Assembly: GCF_024171885.1 (NCBI RefSeq)
Contig: NZ_JAMTCP010000011.1
Location: 62,001-126,000, forward strand
Origin: Streptoalloteichus tenebrarius
GTDB lineage: Bacteria; Actinomycetota; Actinomycetes; Mycobacteriales; Pseudonocardiaceae
Direction of reading: 5' to 3'
DNA length: 64,000 nt
In this document: positions 1-8,595 of the stretch, one piece after another
How positions within the stretch are numbered: the first letter of the stretch is position 1
Layout: every line of letters begins with the position of its first letter
Notes under the pieces: model-generated
Told to the model about the DNA's origin: nothing
Database searches by the model: none
Seen by the model: only the letters and a program-made list of their open reading frames with translations
Position numbers and translations under genes: made by a program

Positions 1-671
1 TCGACGCCTTCTATGGGGGCGGCGAACTCGTGGAGGGGCTGCCGTACGCGGGGGTGCCGTGGGACATCGGGGAGCCGCAGCCGGCGGTGGCGGAGTTGGA
101 GCGGGCCGGGCACGTCGTCGGGGAGGTGCTCGACGTCGGGTGCGGGCTCGGTGAGAACGCCATCTTCCTCGCCTCGCGGGGATATCGGGTGACCGCGGTC
201 GACGCCTCGCCCAAGGCCATCGAGCAGGCCGAACGACGGGCGGCCGACCGGGGCGTCGACGTCGCCTTCGCGGTGGCGGACGCGACGAGCCTCGCCGGGT
301 ACGAGGGCCGGTTCGACACCGTGGTGGACAGCGCCCTCTACCACTGCCTCGACGACGACGCGCGACGTCGTTATGTCGCGGCCCTGCGCCGCGTCACCAA
401 ACCCGGAGCGCGCCTGAACATCGTGTGCTTCTCGGACCGGACCATCGCGGGGCTGGGCGCACCGATGCCGGTGTCGGAGGAGAACCTCCGGACGACGGTG
501 GAGGGCGCGGGGTGGCGGATCGTGGAGCTGCGCGAGGAGGTGCTGCTGAGCGCCACGGAGGCCATGACGGCCTACCTGGACCAACCGGGGTGGCCCAGCC
601 GCCGCGGCGAGACGGACGACGAGGGGCGGACCAGGCTTCCCGCCTGGCTGCTGCGCGCGCTCCGCGACTGA
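1..671 (+). CDS. Class I SAM-dependent methyltransferase, 5' end cut by window edge
   Basis: Small Rossmann-fold methyltransferase. The SAM-binding motif I reads VLDVGCGLGENAIFLA, followed by the acidic end of strand 2 (VTAVDAS). The open frame continues to the first base of the window and encodes a family-typical beginning (DAFYGGGELVEG), so the real start lies upstream; the GTG at 30 is probably internal. Substrate unknown: this family includes thiopurine-methyltransferase-like and small-molecule enzymes. A strong hairpin follows the stop codon. The family call is secure, the function is not. Confidence 0.85.
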   Translation, partial: DAFYGGGELVEGLPYAGVPWDIGEPQPAVAELERAGHVVGEVLDVGCGLGENAIFLASRGYRVTAVDASPKAIEQAERRAADRGVDVAFAVADATSLAGYEGRFDTVVDSALYHCLDDDARRRYVAALRRVTKPGARLNIVCFSDRTIAGLGAPMPVSEENLRTTVEGAGWRIVELREEVLLSATEAMTAYLDQPGWPSRRGETDDEGRTRLPAWLLRALRD

Positions 672-690
672 TCGCCGCGCCGTCGGCGGG

Positions 691-727
691 CGCGCCCCAG
701 ACTGTCCATTGAGGACACTGGGGCGCG
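691..727. terminator. Bidirectional hairpin terminator between convergent genes
   Basis: A perfect 10-bp stem (CGCGCCCCAG at 691-700, CTGGGGCGCG at 718-727) encloses a second inner stem TGTCC/GGACA. It lies between the methyltransferase and the convergent acetyltransferase, so it could end both transcripts. The inner part is one copy of the dispersed GTCC-N5-GGAC palindrome (704-716). Confidence 0.75.
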
Positions 728-876
728 TTCGCCCCCACGGGCGGGTGCCGAAGGCGAGGTCCTTTTCTCACGTCCTCGCGGCGGGTAGCGCGGGTGGTCC
801 TGGGTGAACGCGGGCGCGGACCCAGCACGTGGTCAGGCGGTGTGGCGTTCTCGGGGAGTGCGGGCGGGCCGCCCTG

Positions 877-1323
877 TCATCCCAGGGGGTGGTCGTAGCG
901 GATGAACCCGTGGAAGCGGGCGACCCTGTCATAGAGGGCGCGGGCACGCGTGTTGTCCTGCTGGGTGGTCCAGTAGAGGCGCGCGGCTCCGCGTTCCCTG
1001 GCCGCGTCGGCCACCCGTTCGATGAGCGCGCCGGCCACGCCGTGGCCGCGCGCGGACTCGGCGACGAACAGGTCCTGGAGGTAGCAGGAGTCCGCCATCC
1101 ACGCGGTGGCGTGGAACAGGTAGTGGGCGATGCCCAGCAGCCTGCCGTCCCGCCGCGCGCCGACGCCGTGGATCTCCGTGTCGTCCAGCAGCCGGCGCCA
1201 GGTCTCCTCGTAGACCTCGTCGGGCACGGTCGTTCGGTAGAACGCCTTGTAGCCGCGGGCCAGCTCTTCCCAGTCGGCACGGTCTCCTGGTCGCAACGCG
1301 CCCACCTCGATCACGGCGTTCAT
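877..1323 (-). CDS. GNAT-family N-acetyltransferase
   Basis: About 148 residues. The acetyl-CoA-binding motif A of GNAT enzymes is visible as LQDLFVAESARGHGVAGALI, followed by the typical RLYWTTQQDNTRARALYDR segment. It transfers an acetyl group from acetyl-CoA to an amine; the substrate cannot be told. I chose the ATG at 1323 because a GAGGA ribosome site sits 9 nt upstream, whereas the ATG at 1332 would overlap that site. It is divergent from the YqeB-like gene. Confidence 0.85.
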   Translation of the reverse strand: MNAVIEVGALRPGDRADWEELARGYKAFYRTTVPDEVYEETWRRLLDDTEIHGVGARRDGRLLGIAHYLFHATAWMADSCYLQDLFVAESARGHGVAGALIERVADAARERGAARLYWTTQQDNTRARALYDRVARFHGFIRYDHPLG

Positions 1324-1417
1324 GATCGCCATCCTCGCACGCGCGGGGGACGTTCAGGCGTGTGCCCGAGGCGCGGGGAGGCAGGTCGGGCCGCCACGAC
1401 CACGAGATTTGGTAAAC

Positions 1418-1427
1418 CGAGCGCTCG
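1418..1427. promoter_or_regulatory. Candidate TetR operator at the yqeB-like promoter
   Basis: Perfect 10-bp palindrome CGAGCGCTCG directly before a TAATAAT sequence and the ATG at 1436. AGCGCTC-type palindromes next to -10 boxes are common TetR-family sites. The TetR gene two positions downstream in the same operon (2200) is the obvious candidate to bind here. Confidence 0.5.
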
Positions 1428-1435
1428 CTCTAATA

Positions 1436-2185
1436 ATGTCCGGCATGGGGGAACGACCGACCGAGGTGGCACACGCCGGCGCCGAGCCGACGGTGGTCAG
1501 GGAGCCCGCGTGGGTCAGGGCCGGGGTCTGGGTGGTGCCGCCGCCGCTGGGCGCGGGAGTCCTCTGGGGGCTCAAGTCGATCTCGGGCTGGATCGCCTCC
1601 CTCTCGTGGTTCCCTGCCCAGGGTGTCTTCCGGCTCGTGTCCGAGATCGCCGAGCCCTACGCGACGGCGGGCGCCGTGGCCCTCGGCCTCGTCGCGGGGC
1701 TGGTCCTCTCCGCGATCATCGCCTCGGAGCAGCTCACCGTCACCGTCTCGCACCGCGAGGTCCGTTGGCGGCGCGACGGCAAGGAGGGCGGCGTCGACCG
1801 GGGTCGGATCGCCTCGGTGTTCGTGGACCGCAAGGCTCTCGTCCTGCTGGACGCGGCCGGCGCGGAGCTGGCCAGGGAGACCTCGGACCTGGCCAGGGAG
1901 CGGCTGCGCGACGCCTTCCGCGCGCACGGCTATCCGTGGCGGGACGAGGGCGATCCCTTCGAGCACGACTACCGGCTCTGGGTCGACGGCACCGATGAGC
2001 TGAGCGCCACGGCCAACGCGCTCCTGCGTGAGCGGCAGCGGGCCCTGCGCGAGGACGAGGACGACGAGGCGCGCGTGTTGCGGGCGGAGCTGGCCAAGCT
2101 CGGGGTCTTCGTGCGCGAGGAGAAGAAGCGCCAGTACTGGCGCACGAAGCCCGAGGTCTCGGGCGAGCGCGCGTCGAGCGGCTGA
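1436..2185 (+). CDS. YqeB-like membrane protein
   Basis: About 249 residues. Two hydrophobic segments near the N terminus (around residues 25-45 and 65-85) anchor a cytoplasmic domain with a conserved look: SHREVRWRRDG, VFVDRKALVLLDAAGAELAR, AHGYPWRDEGDPFEHDYRLW, and a basic C terminus FVREEKKRQYWR. This pattern matches the actinobacterial YqeB family, whose function is unknown. The ATG at 1436 follows a TAATAAT promoter-like element and the palindrome at 1418. It is probably co-transcribed with the TetR gene 14 bp downstream, which may autoregulate the pair. Confidence 0.7.
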   Translation: MSGMGERPTEVAHAGAEPTVVREPAWVRAGVWVVPPPLGAGVLWGLKSISGWIASLSWFPAQGVFRLVSEIAEPYATAGAVALGLVAGLVLSAIIASEQLTVTVSHREVRWRRDGKEGGVDRGRIASVFVDRKALVLLDAAGAELARETSDLARERLRDAFRAHGYPWRDEGDPFEHDYRLWVDGTDELSATANALLRERQRALREDEDDEARVLRAELAKLGVFVREEKKRQYWRTKPEVSGERASSG

Positions 2186-2199
2186 GGGGCGGGTGGGCC

Positions 2200-2805
2200 T
2201 TGCGTACCGTCGACCCCGTCCGGCACGAGGCCAAGCGGCGGCACATCCTCGGTGCCGCCGCGGCCTGTTTCGCCCGCAAGGGCTTCGAGCGCTCCACCGT
2301 CGCGGACATCTGCGCGGCGGCGGGCATCAGCTCGGGCAGCCTGTTCCACTACTTCCCGACCAAGCGGGCGATCTTCAGCGCGATCTTCGAGCAGGACGGC
2401 AGGGACAACAGGGCGCGGCTGGCGGCCGTGGCCGACGCGGACGACCCGTGGGAGGCGGTCCTCAGCGTGGTCGACGACCTCGCGCGACCGCTGGAGGACC
2501 CGGCCATGGCCGGCCTGGCCATCGAGGTGGCCGCGCACGCGAGCAGGGACGCCGACTTCGCCGCGCTCCTGGCCCGCAACGACCGCGAGCTGGCCGAGGG
2601 CCTGGCCGAGCTGCTCCGACGCGCCGCGGCCGAGGGCAGGACCGACGGCTCGGTGGACCCGGCCACCGCCGCCTCCTGGATCGTCGCCCTCGTGGACGCC
2701 CTGTACGGGCGGGCCTCGGCGAACCCGGACTTCGTCCTCGCGGACGAGCTGTCCACGCTGCACCTGATCCTGCGCAGGTTCCTCCGCGTCACCGGCGACG
2801 AGTGA
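2200..2805 (+). CDS. TetR/AcrR family regulator
   Basis: 201 residues with an N-terminal TetR helix-turn-helix (KRRHILGAAAACFARKGFE, then TVADICAAAGISSGSLFHYF). The start is TTG at 2200, preceded by the purine-rich GGGCGGGTGGG; no ATG or GTG fits better. The gap to the yqeB-like gene is 14 bp, so they probably form an operon, with the palindrome at 1418-1427 as its likely operator. Ligand unknown. A GTCC-N5-GGAC palindrome lies just after the stop (2822-2834). Confidence 0.85.
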   Translation: MRTVDPVRHEAKRRHILGAAAACFARKGFERSTVADICAAAGISSGSLFHYFPTKRAIFSAIFEQDGRDNRARLAAVADADDPWEAVLSVVDDLARPLEDPAMAGLAIEVAAHASRDADFAALLARNDRELAEGLAELLRRAAAEGRTDGSVDPATAASWIVALVDALYGRASANPDFVLADELSTLHLILRRFLRVTGDE

Positions 2806-2965
2806 CCCGCGGCCGTACGGCGTCCACAGTGGACTGATCGCCTCGGGATCCTCGTCCCGGGCGCGGGCCGCGAGCGTCGACGCCGCGTCCCTCGGCTTGG
2901 GCCGCCCACCCTCATTCCCCGGCGGCCTCGACGGTGTCGGTGTCGGTGTCGTCCGGCCGGACGTC

Positions 2966-3523
2966 CTACTCGTCGTCGGACCCTGAGTCGCCGGTCGCGC
3001 CAACCGCCTTCTTCCCGGCGTCGTAGGCGAGTTGCAGGGCGTCGGACACCGCGACCGCGCCCAGCCCCGCGCAGACCAGCCGGGTCAGTCGGGGAGCCAG
3101 CACCACGCCGGCGGTCAGGGCGGTGGACACCCACATCGACGTGCAGAAGGGACAGGTCAGCAGCTCGCCCACCCGGTGGCGCAGCTCGCCGCCCCTGGGC
3201 TCCTCGTTGACCTCGCTGGCCCCGGCCCGTCCCCGGTACCGGGTGAACGGCGCGCGCAGCGGGCTGGTCACCGAGTCCTTGGTGAGCAGCCGGCTGAGCT
3301 TGTGCGTGGCCAGGGACAGCAGGGCGAAGTCGCCGAGCCGGACGCGGTCGGGCAGCGGCCGGCCGAGCGCCCGCGCCGTTCCGGCGAGTCCGCCGACGGT
3401 GGCCAGGTACGTTCCCAGGAGGACCGCGTAGCCGCGCAGTGGCTTGCGCTGGTCCCCCTCGTAGGCGCGTCGCACGTCCTCGCCCGCCCGCGTGGGCTTC
3501 TTGCCCTCGGCCACGTTCGTCAC
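2966..3523 (-). CDS. DUF1360 family membrane protein
   Basis: 185 residues with three hydrophobic stretches (about 33-53, 65-80, 128-160) and the family signature CPFCTSMWVS near residue 123, preceded by a segment with SRLLTKDSVTSPLR. These are hallmarks of DUF1360, small membrane proteins of unknown role found in spore-forming and mycelial bacteria. It ends with an acidic tail and is convergent with the TetR gene. Family call good, function unknown. Confidence 0.75.
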   Translation of the reverse strand: MTNVAEGKKPTRAGEDVRRAYEGDQRKPLRGYAVLLGTYLATVGGLAGTARALGRPLPDRVRLGDFALLSLATHKLSRLLTKDSVTSPLRAPFTRYRGRAGASEVNEEPRGGELRHRVGELLTCPFCTSMWVSTALTAGVVLAPRLTRLVCAGLGAVAVSDALQLAYDAGKKAVGATGDSGSDDE

Positions 3524-3740
3524 CGTCCCTGGTGTCGTCGAGTGTCGCCGTCCGGTCCTCCGCTCCGCCCGTGACGGAGGCGGTGGTGACGGGTTACCCC
3601 GGCCGTCGTGCCCCTAACGGGTGGCGCGCGCGGGCTGGCGGCGCGGGCAGGCCGCGCGGGCTCGGGTGAGATCGGCAACGGGGAAGGAACGCCAAGGCGC
3701 GTGGGAGAGTGGCCGTGGAAAAGGCATTGACGCGGGGGCC

Positions 3741-3746
3741 TAGCCT
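3741..3746 (+). promoter_or_regulatory. -10 box of a leaderless promoter
   Basis: TAGCCT seven bases before the ATG at 3754, the usual arrangement of leaderless actinomycete transcripts. The same pattern is seen at 9920 (TAGATT) and 21544 (TAGGCT). Confidence 0.5.
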
Positions 3747-3753
3747 CGCGGCC

Positions 3754-4542
3754 ATGCAGGCTGACGACGACCAGGTCTTCGCCGCCCGCGTCGCGGAACG
3801 GCTCGCCGCGCTGCCCGGCGTCGAGGCGGTCACCCTCGGGGGCTCACGGGCGGCCGGAACACATCGGCCGGACAGCGACTGGGACTTCGCCGTCTATTAC
3901 CGCGAGGGGTTCTCGCCGGACGACCTGCGGGCGGTCGGGTGGCCGGGCGAGGTCTCGGAGATCGGGGCCTGGGGCGGCGGCGTGTTCAACGGCGGAGCCT
4001 GGCTGGAGATCGACGGCCGGCACGTCGACGTCCACTACCGCGACCTCCACGACGTCGAGCGCCAGCTCGCCGAGGCCGGGGCCGGGCGCTTCCACGTCGA
4101 GGGGCTGATGTTCCACCTGGCCGGAATCCCGAGCTACCTCCTCGTGGCCGAACTCGCCGTCAACCGGGTCCTGCACGGCACGCTCCCCCGTCCGGAGTAC
4201 CCCGAGGCGTTGCGACGCGAGGCCCCGCCCCGCTGGGCGGGCGACGCCCGGTTCACCCTCGCCTACGCGCGCGCCGCGCACGCCGAACGCGGGCACCTCA
4301 CGGACTGCGCCGGGGCCATCGCCACGGCGGCGTGCAAGGCGGCGCACGGGGTGCTGGCCGCGCGCGGCGAGTGGATCACCAACGAGAAGACCCTCCTGGA
4401 CCGGGCGGGGCTGCGGGACGTCGACCGGATCGTGGAGGGCCTCACCGCGGAGCCGTCGGCGCTCGTGGCGGCCGTGGACGAGGCCACCGCGCGCCTGTCC
4501 TCCGCCGTCGAGGACGCCGTCCGGACCGCCGTCCGCGACTGA
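3754..4542 (+). CDS. Nucleotidyltransferase-fold protein (aminoglycoside adenylyltransferase-like)
   Basis: 262 residues. The Pol-beta-type nucleotidyltransferase signature is complete: GGS at residues 29-31, then SDWDF with the metal-binding aspartates 42 and 44. A third acidic strand may be LEIDGRHVDVHYRD. Such enzymes transfer a nucleotide to a small molecule, a protein or RNA; some are antibiotic resistance enzymes, others are toxins. The ATG at 3754 is preferred over an in-frame GTG at 3709 because a leaderless -10 box precedes it. Substrate unknown. Confidence 0.8.
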   Translation: MQADDDQVFAARVAERLAALPGVEAVTLGGSRAAGTHRPDSDWDFAVYYREGFSPDDLRAVGWPGEVSEIGAWGGGVFNGGAWLEIDGRHVDVHYRDLHDVERQLAEAGAGRFHVEGLMFHLAGIPSYLLVAELAVNRVLHGTLPRPEYPEALRREAPPRWAGDARFTLAYARAAHAERGHLTDCAGAIATAACKAAHGVLAARGEWITNEKTLLDRAGLRDVDRIVEGLTAEPSALVAAVDEATARLSSAVEDAVRTAVRD

Positions 4543-4655
4543 CCGGGCGTTGACAGTCCTCTTCGGACGGACAGTGGCGTCGGTCATGCCGGCTTGAGGT
4601 CGAGTGAGGTCGAGGTTCCAGACTTCTCCGCGAACGACGAGCGGAGGAGTGGGAC

Positions 4656-5663
4656 ATGAAGGTCGTGCGGGCGACGCGGTTCGGTGGACCCGAGGTGCTG
4701 GTCGTGGGGGAGGCGGCCGACCCGGTGGCCGGTCCCGGCGAGGTCGTGGTCGAGGCGTCCGTCGTGGACGTCCTCTTCGTGGAGGCCCAGATCCGGTCGG
4801 GCTGGGGCGGCGAGTACTTCACGGTCGAGCCGCCGTACGTGCCGGGCGGCGGGGTCGCCGGGCGGGTGGTGGCCATCGGCGAGGGCGTGGACCCGGCGTG
4901 GACCGGCCGGCGGGTGCTGGCGCGGGTGGGCGACGGGGGCTACGCCGAGCGCGTCGTCGCCCCGGTCACCGGGCTCGCCCCGGTTCCGGACGCCCTCGAC
5001 CTGCGGGAGGCGGCGGCCCTGCTGCACGACGGCGCGACCGCCATGGGGCTGATGGACGTGGTCGAGGTGCGGCCGGGGGAGACCGTGCTGGTCACCGCCG
5101 CCGCCGGCGGCCTCGGCATCCTCCTCGCGCAGCTCGCCCGCGCCGCGGGAGCCCGGGTGATCGGCGCGGCGCGGGGTGAGCGCAAGCTGGAGGTCGTCCG
5201 CGAGCTGGGCGCCGACGCCGTCGACTACTCCGGGCCCGGTTGGACGGGCGCGGTGCGCGAGCTGACCGGCGGGGCCGGGGTGGACGTCGTGCTCGACGGC
5301 GCCGGCGGTGAGATCGGCACCGCCGCGTACGAGCTGGTGCGGCCCGGTGGGCGCTTCTCGGCGCACGGCGCTCCCAGCGGTGGCTTCGCGTCGGTCGACC
5401 GGGACGAGGCCCAGCGGCGTGGTGTGCGGGTGACCGGCATCGAGCGGGTGCAGTTCTCCCCTGACGAGGCCGGACGGCTCACCGCGCGTGCGCTCGCCGA
5501 GGCGGCGGCCGGCCGGATCAGGCCGGTGATCGGGCGGACCTTCCCGCTCGCCAGCGCGGCCGAGGCGCACGCCGCCGTGGAGTCCCGCTCCGTGGTCGGG
5601 AAGACCCTGCTGCTGACCGGTTCCCCGACCGGTTCCCCGACCGGGCGGACGTCCATCCACTGA
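4656..5663 (+). CDS. Quinone-oxidoreductase-like medium-chain dehydrogenase
   Basis: 335 residues of the MDR superfamily. The N-terminal GroES-like domain lacks the zinc ligands of alcohol dehydrogenases, which fits NADPH:quinone reductases. The cofactor motif is VTAAAGGLGILLAQLARAAG around residues 145-165, with the later GAGGEIGTAAYELVRPGGR. It would reduce quinones or activated alkenes with NADPH. The start ATG follows GGAGG. Monocistronic, ending in a clear hairpin at 5688. The C terminus carries a short SPTGSPTG duplication. Confidence 0.85.
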   Translation: MKVVRATRFGGPEVLVVGEAADPVAGPGEVVVEASVVDVLFVEAQIRSGWGGEYFTVEPPYVPGGGVAGRVVAIGEGVDPAWTGRRVLARVGDGGYAERVVAPVTGLAPVPDALDLREAAALLHDGATAMGLMDVVEVRPGETVLVTAAAGGLGILLAQLARAAGARVIGAARGERKLEVVRELGADAVDYSGPGWTGAVRELTGGAGVDVVLDGAGGEIGTAAYELVRPGGRFSAHGAPSGGFASVDRDEAQRRGVRVTGIERVQFSPDEAGRLTARALAEAAAGRIRPVIGRTFPLASAAEAHAAVESRSVVGKTLLLTGSPTGSPTGRTSIH

Positions 5664-5687
5664 GGACTATCCACAGCGGACTCAAGA

Positions 5688-5720
5688 GCCCGGCCGTCCT
5701 CCCCGGGAGGGCGGCCGGGC
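5688..5720. terminator. Hairpin terminator between convergent genes
   Basis: Stem GCCCGGCCG (5688-5696) pairs with CGGCCGGGC (5712-5720), and CCTCCC/GGGAGG pairs inside. It lies between the quinone-oxidoreductase-like gene and the convergent DUF6204 gene. Confidence 0.75.
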
Positions 5721-5783
5721 CCCTGCTCGTGGTCTCCCCGCGCCCGACCGGCCGGTGTCCGTCCTGCCCGGGGAAACCCGGGA

Positions 5784-6119
5784 TCAGCGCCGCTGCTTGC
5801 GGCGGATGCGGACCTCCGTCATGTCGGTGCCGGTGGCGTTGAGGTCCCGGTACCCGTAGCCGCCGGCGCGGAGGGCGGCGACCGCCTTGTCCACGGCCTG
5901 TTGCCGCGCCTCGCGGTCCGCGTCCTCGCCGGAGGCGGTCACCACGTAGCGGAAGGTGAAGTGCCGCAGCTCCCGGGAGTACGTGAGGGTGCCCTCCTCG
6001 GTGAAGGCGGCGAGCAGGGGGTCGTGCTCGTCGGCGGCGGCGAGCAGCCGGGCGCGGGCGTCGTCGTCGAGCGCGTCGAACCGGCCCTTGACGAGGATGC
6101 GGTAGGTGCGCTGCGTCAT
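5784..6119 (-). CDS. DUF6204 family protein
   Basis: 111 residues. The sequence pattern (RILVKGRFDALDDDARARLL, then LTYSRELRHFTFRYVV and a C-terminal GYGYRDLNATGTDM) is that of DUF6204, a small alpha/beta protein of unknown function usually found next to a TetR regulator. Its ATG overlaps the stop of the upstream TetR gene by four bases, so the two are translationally coupled and probably controlled by the operator at 6799-6830. Confidence 0.75.
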   Translation of the reverse strand: MTQRTYRILVKGRFDALDDDARARLLAAADEHDPLLAAFTEEGTLTYSRELRHFTFRYVVTASGEDADREARQQAVDKAVAALRAGGYGYRDLNATGTDMTEVRIRRKQRR

Positions 6120-6775
6120 GGGGTGTTTCCCTCCTGGTCGTCGTCAGGTCGGCTTCCTCGCGTGGCGAGCGCCGTCCAGGACCGCATGAGGAGTTCGTAG
6201 GCGTCGACGACGACCTCGTCGGTGACGTCGTCGGGGGACAGGAGCCGCTGGATGAGCAGCCCGTCCTCCAGCGCGTGCACGACCAGTGCGAGGAAGGCGG
6301 GGTCGGCGGGCGGGACGACGCCGCGTTCGGCGAAGGCCTGCCGGATGCCGTCGGCGTGCGCGTCCCGCGCGAAGTGTTCGCGCGTGGCCAGCAGCGGGCG
6401 GATCTCCTTGTTGCGCAGGGCGTAGAGCAGCAGTTCCATCCGCAGGGCGAGCCACCCGTCGAGGTGTCGGGCGCGGTCCCGGTGCCAGGCCCGCAGCGGG
6501 GCCAACGCCTCCGCGGGGGAGGGCGCGCCCTCGCCCAGGGCGCGCACCTCGTCCAGCTCGCGTCGCGTCCTGCGGTGGAGGAGTTCCAGCACCAGGTGGT
6601 GCTTGTCCTCGAAGTTGCCGTAGAACGCGCCCCGCGTGTACCCGGCGCGTTCGGCGATCTGCTCCACGGACGTGCCGTTGACGCCGCGCTCGGCGAACAG
6701 CTCGGCCGCGGCCGTCAGGAGGCGTTCCCGGGTCTGCTCCCGGCTCTCCTCGCGCGACAGGCGCTTCCGCGTCAC
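6116..6775 (-). CDS. TetR family regulator of the DUF6204 operon
   Basis: About 219 residues. N-terminal HTH: RERLLTAAAELFAERGVNG, VEQIAERAGYTRGAFYGNF. The C-terminal domain binds an unknown ligand. I chose GTG 6775 (VTRKRLSREES) because GGGGAG lies at the right distance; a TTG at 6790 is also in frame. The gene is first in a two-gene operon, and the large palindrome 24 bp upstream makes autorepression likely. Confidence 0.85.
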   Translation of the reverse strand: MTRKRLSREESREQTRERLLTAAAELFAERGVNGTSVEQIAERAGYTRGAFYGNFEDKHHLVLELLHRRTRRELDEVRALGEGAPSPAEALAPLRAWHRDRARHLDGWLALRMELLLYALRNKEIRPLLATREHFARDAHADGIRQAFAERGVVPPADPAFLALVVHALEDGLLIQRLLSPDDVTDEVVVDAYELLMRSWTALATRGSRPDDDQEGNTP

Positions 6776-6798
6776 GAACTCCCCCGGCAATCCTCGGC

Positions 6799-6830
6799 AT
6801 ACAGTCCTGTATTCGGATACAGGACTGTAT
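6799..6830. promoter_or_regulatory. Double TetR operator
   Basis: Two 14-bp arms, ATACAGTCCTGTAT (6799-6812) and ATACAGGACTGTAT (6817-6830), are exact reverse complements separated by TCGG. Each arm is itself a dyad (ATACAG-N2-CTGTAT), so the site could hold two repressor dimers. It sits immediately upstream of the TetR gene at 6775. Confidence 0.75.
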
Positions 6831-6833
6831 CAG

Positions 6834-7541
6834 TCAGGGGGTTCGGCCTGCTCCGAGGCCCTTCAGCGCCCACTCCACGACCTGCTCGCCGAACTCCGGC
6901 GTGAGGGGGCCGGTGCGCAGCAGCCACCGGTAGTAGAGGGCGCCGTAGATCAGCTCCACCGCCAGGTCGAGGTCGGCGTCCTCGGCGAGCTGGCCCGCCT
7001 GCTGGGCCGACCGTAGCCGCTCCTTGATCATTTCCAGCATCGGGCGCACCAGTCGCTGGTGCAGCTCCTCGGTCAGCGCCGGGTCGTGCTGGATCTCGGT
7101 GATGATCGACCGGTAGGGCAGGTCGAATCGGGGGTCGCGCAGCTCCTCGATGGTCGCGCGGAACACGAGCTTGAGGTCGGCCTCCAGGTCTCCCGTGTCG
7201 GGGAAGGCGGCGCCCTCGGAGATGCCCTCGGAGATGCCCTCGGAGACGCCCTCGGCGCCGGCCTCGGCGCTCCTCTCGGCGTTCCCCCTGGTGTCCCTAG
7301 CGTCCCTGGTGTCCCCGGTGTCGCCCTGGCTGAGCGCGAGGATCGCGTCGAACACGACCGCGCCCTTGGAGGGCCACCAGCGGTAGATCGTCTGCTTGCC
7401 GACGCCGGCGCGGGCGGCGATCGCCTCGATGGTCATCTTCCGGTACCCGATCTCGACGACGAGGTCGAGCGCGGCCGTGAGGATCGCCTGGCGTGACCGC
7501 TCGCTCCGTCGGGTGGGGTCCGGTCCCTTCTCCGTGCGCAT
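6834..7541 (-). CDS. TetR family regulator with a repetitive linker
   Basis: 235 residues. HTH: SRQAILTAALDLVVEIGYRK, IEAIAARAGVGKQTIYRWW. Residues about 70-118 form a low-complexity insert (GDTGDTRDARDT; SEGISEGISEGA) between the DNA-binding and ligand domains, unusual for the family. It is divergent from the SDR gene, and two identical CGAGACGTCTCG palindromes lie in the shared promoter, so it most likely represses itself and the SDR. Ligand unknown. Confidence 0.85.
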   Translation of the reverse strand: MRTEKGPDPTRRSERSRQAILTAALDLVVEIGYRKMTIEAIAARAGVGKQTIYRWWPSKGAVVFDAILALSQGDTGDTRDARDTRGNAERSAEAGAEGVSEGISEGISEGAAFPDTGDLEADLKLVFRATIEELRDPRFDLPYRSIITEIQHDPALTEELHQRLVRPMLEMIKERLRSAQQAGQLAEDADLDLAVELIYGALYYRWLLRTGPLTPEFGEQVVEWALKGLGAGRTP

Positions 7542-7567
7542 GGGTCGACGGTAGCAGTCAGACGAGG

Positions 7568-7635
7568 CGAGACGTCTCGTCTTGACACCGGGTGGTGCGA
7601 TGGTCCACGCTGTGCGCAGTGAACGAGACGTCTCG
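7568..7635. promoter_or_regulatory. Paired TetR operators in a divergent promoter
   Basis: The 12-bp perfect palindrome CGAGACGTCTCG occurs twice, at 7568-7579 and 7624-7635, flanking a TTGACA -35 element (7582-7587) directed at the SDR gene. The placement on both sides of the promoter fits repression by the neighbouring TetR protein. Confidence 0.7.
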
Positions 7636-7661
7636 TCTCGTCAGATCGAGAGGAACCGCCC

Positions 7662-8495
7662 ATGGTCCAGCCCACCCGCCCCGCCCAGCCGCGCGTCTGG
7701 TTCGTCACCGGGGCCGGGCGTGGCTTCGGCCGCGAGTTCACCCGCGCCGCGCTCGCCGTCGGCGACCGCGTGGTCGCCACCGCCCGCCGCCCGCACGTCA
7801 TGGACGACCTGGTCGCCGAGCACGGCGACGACCTGGTCGTCCTCCCGCTCGACGTCGACGACAGGGCGGCGGTCTTCGCCGCCGTCGAACGGGCCGTCGC
7901 GGCGTTCGGGCGGCTCGACATCGTCGTCAACAACGCCGGCTACGGCCTGCTCGGCATGGTGGAGGAGGTGACGGAGGCCGAGGTCCGCGCCCAGATGGAC
8001 ACCAACTTCTTCGGCGCGTTGTGGGTCACGCAGGCCGTGCTGCCGCACCTGCGGGCGCAGGGGTCGGGGCACATCGTCCAGATCTCCAGCCTCGGCGCCC
8101 ACCTGGGCTTCGCCAGCACCGGCCTGTACGGCGCGAGCAAGTGGGCGCTGGAGGGGATGAGCGAGGCGCTCGCCCACGAGGTCGCCCGGTTCGGCATCAG
8201 GGTCACGCTCGTCGAGCCCGGCGGCTACGCCACCGAGTGGGGAGCCAACCTGCACATGGCCGCCCAGTCCGAGGCCTACGCCCCGCTCTATGCCGAGCTG
8301 GCCCAGATGTGGGGCGAGGTGACCGACGGAGACCCGGCCAAGGTCGCCGAGGCGGTGCTGACGCTGGTCGACAGCGACGAGCCGCCGATGCGGCTGCTCC
8401 TCGGCAGCCTCGCCTACGACACCGCCATGGACGTCGCCCGGCGGCGCGTGGCCGAGTGGGAGCGGTGGGAGGCGGTCAGCCGCGCCGCCGACTGA
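7662..8495 (+). CDS. Short-chain dehydrogenase/reductase (SDR)
   Basis: 277 residues, classical SDR. Cofactor motif TGAGRGFG at residues 16-23, NNAG strand motif, catalytic Ser in QISSLGAH, and YGASK with Tyr at residue 156. It oxidises or reduces an alcohol/ketone with NAD(P)(H). Regulation by the divergent TetR gene through the paired CGAGACGTCTCG sites is very likely, so the substrate or a related compound may be the inducer. ATG start with GAGAGGA upstream. Confidence 0.9.
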   Translation: MVQPTRPAQPRVWFVTGAGRGFGREFTRAALAVGDRVVATARRPHVMDDLVAEHGDDLVVLPLDVDDRAAVFAAVERAVAAFGRLDIVVNNAGYGLLGMVEEVTEAEVRAQMDTNFFGALWVTQAVLPHLRAQGSGHIVQISSLGAHLGFASTGLYGASKWALEGMSEALAHEVARFGIRVTLVEPGGYATEWGANLHMAAQSEAYAPLYAELAQMWGEVTDGDPAKVAEAVLTLVDSDEPPMRLLLGSLAYDTAMDVARRRVAEWERWEAVSRAAD

Positions 8496-8595
8496 CCCGT
8501 GTGTCCCACGTCCCGCCCAGGAACCGCCGCCGGGCCCTGGCGCGTCCAGTCCGGCACGTGAACAAATGATCATGACTTCGACCAGGAGGCCCGCC

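Noticed and set aside
7200-7260. Short tandem repeats that could suggest a CRISPR or VNTR
   Set aside because: The units are inside a TetR coding frame, short and without spacers.
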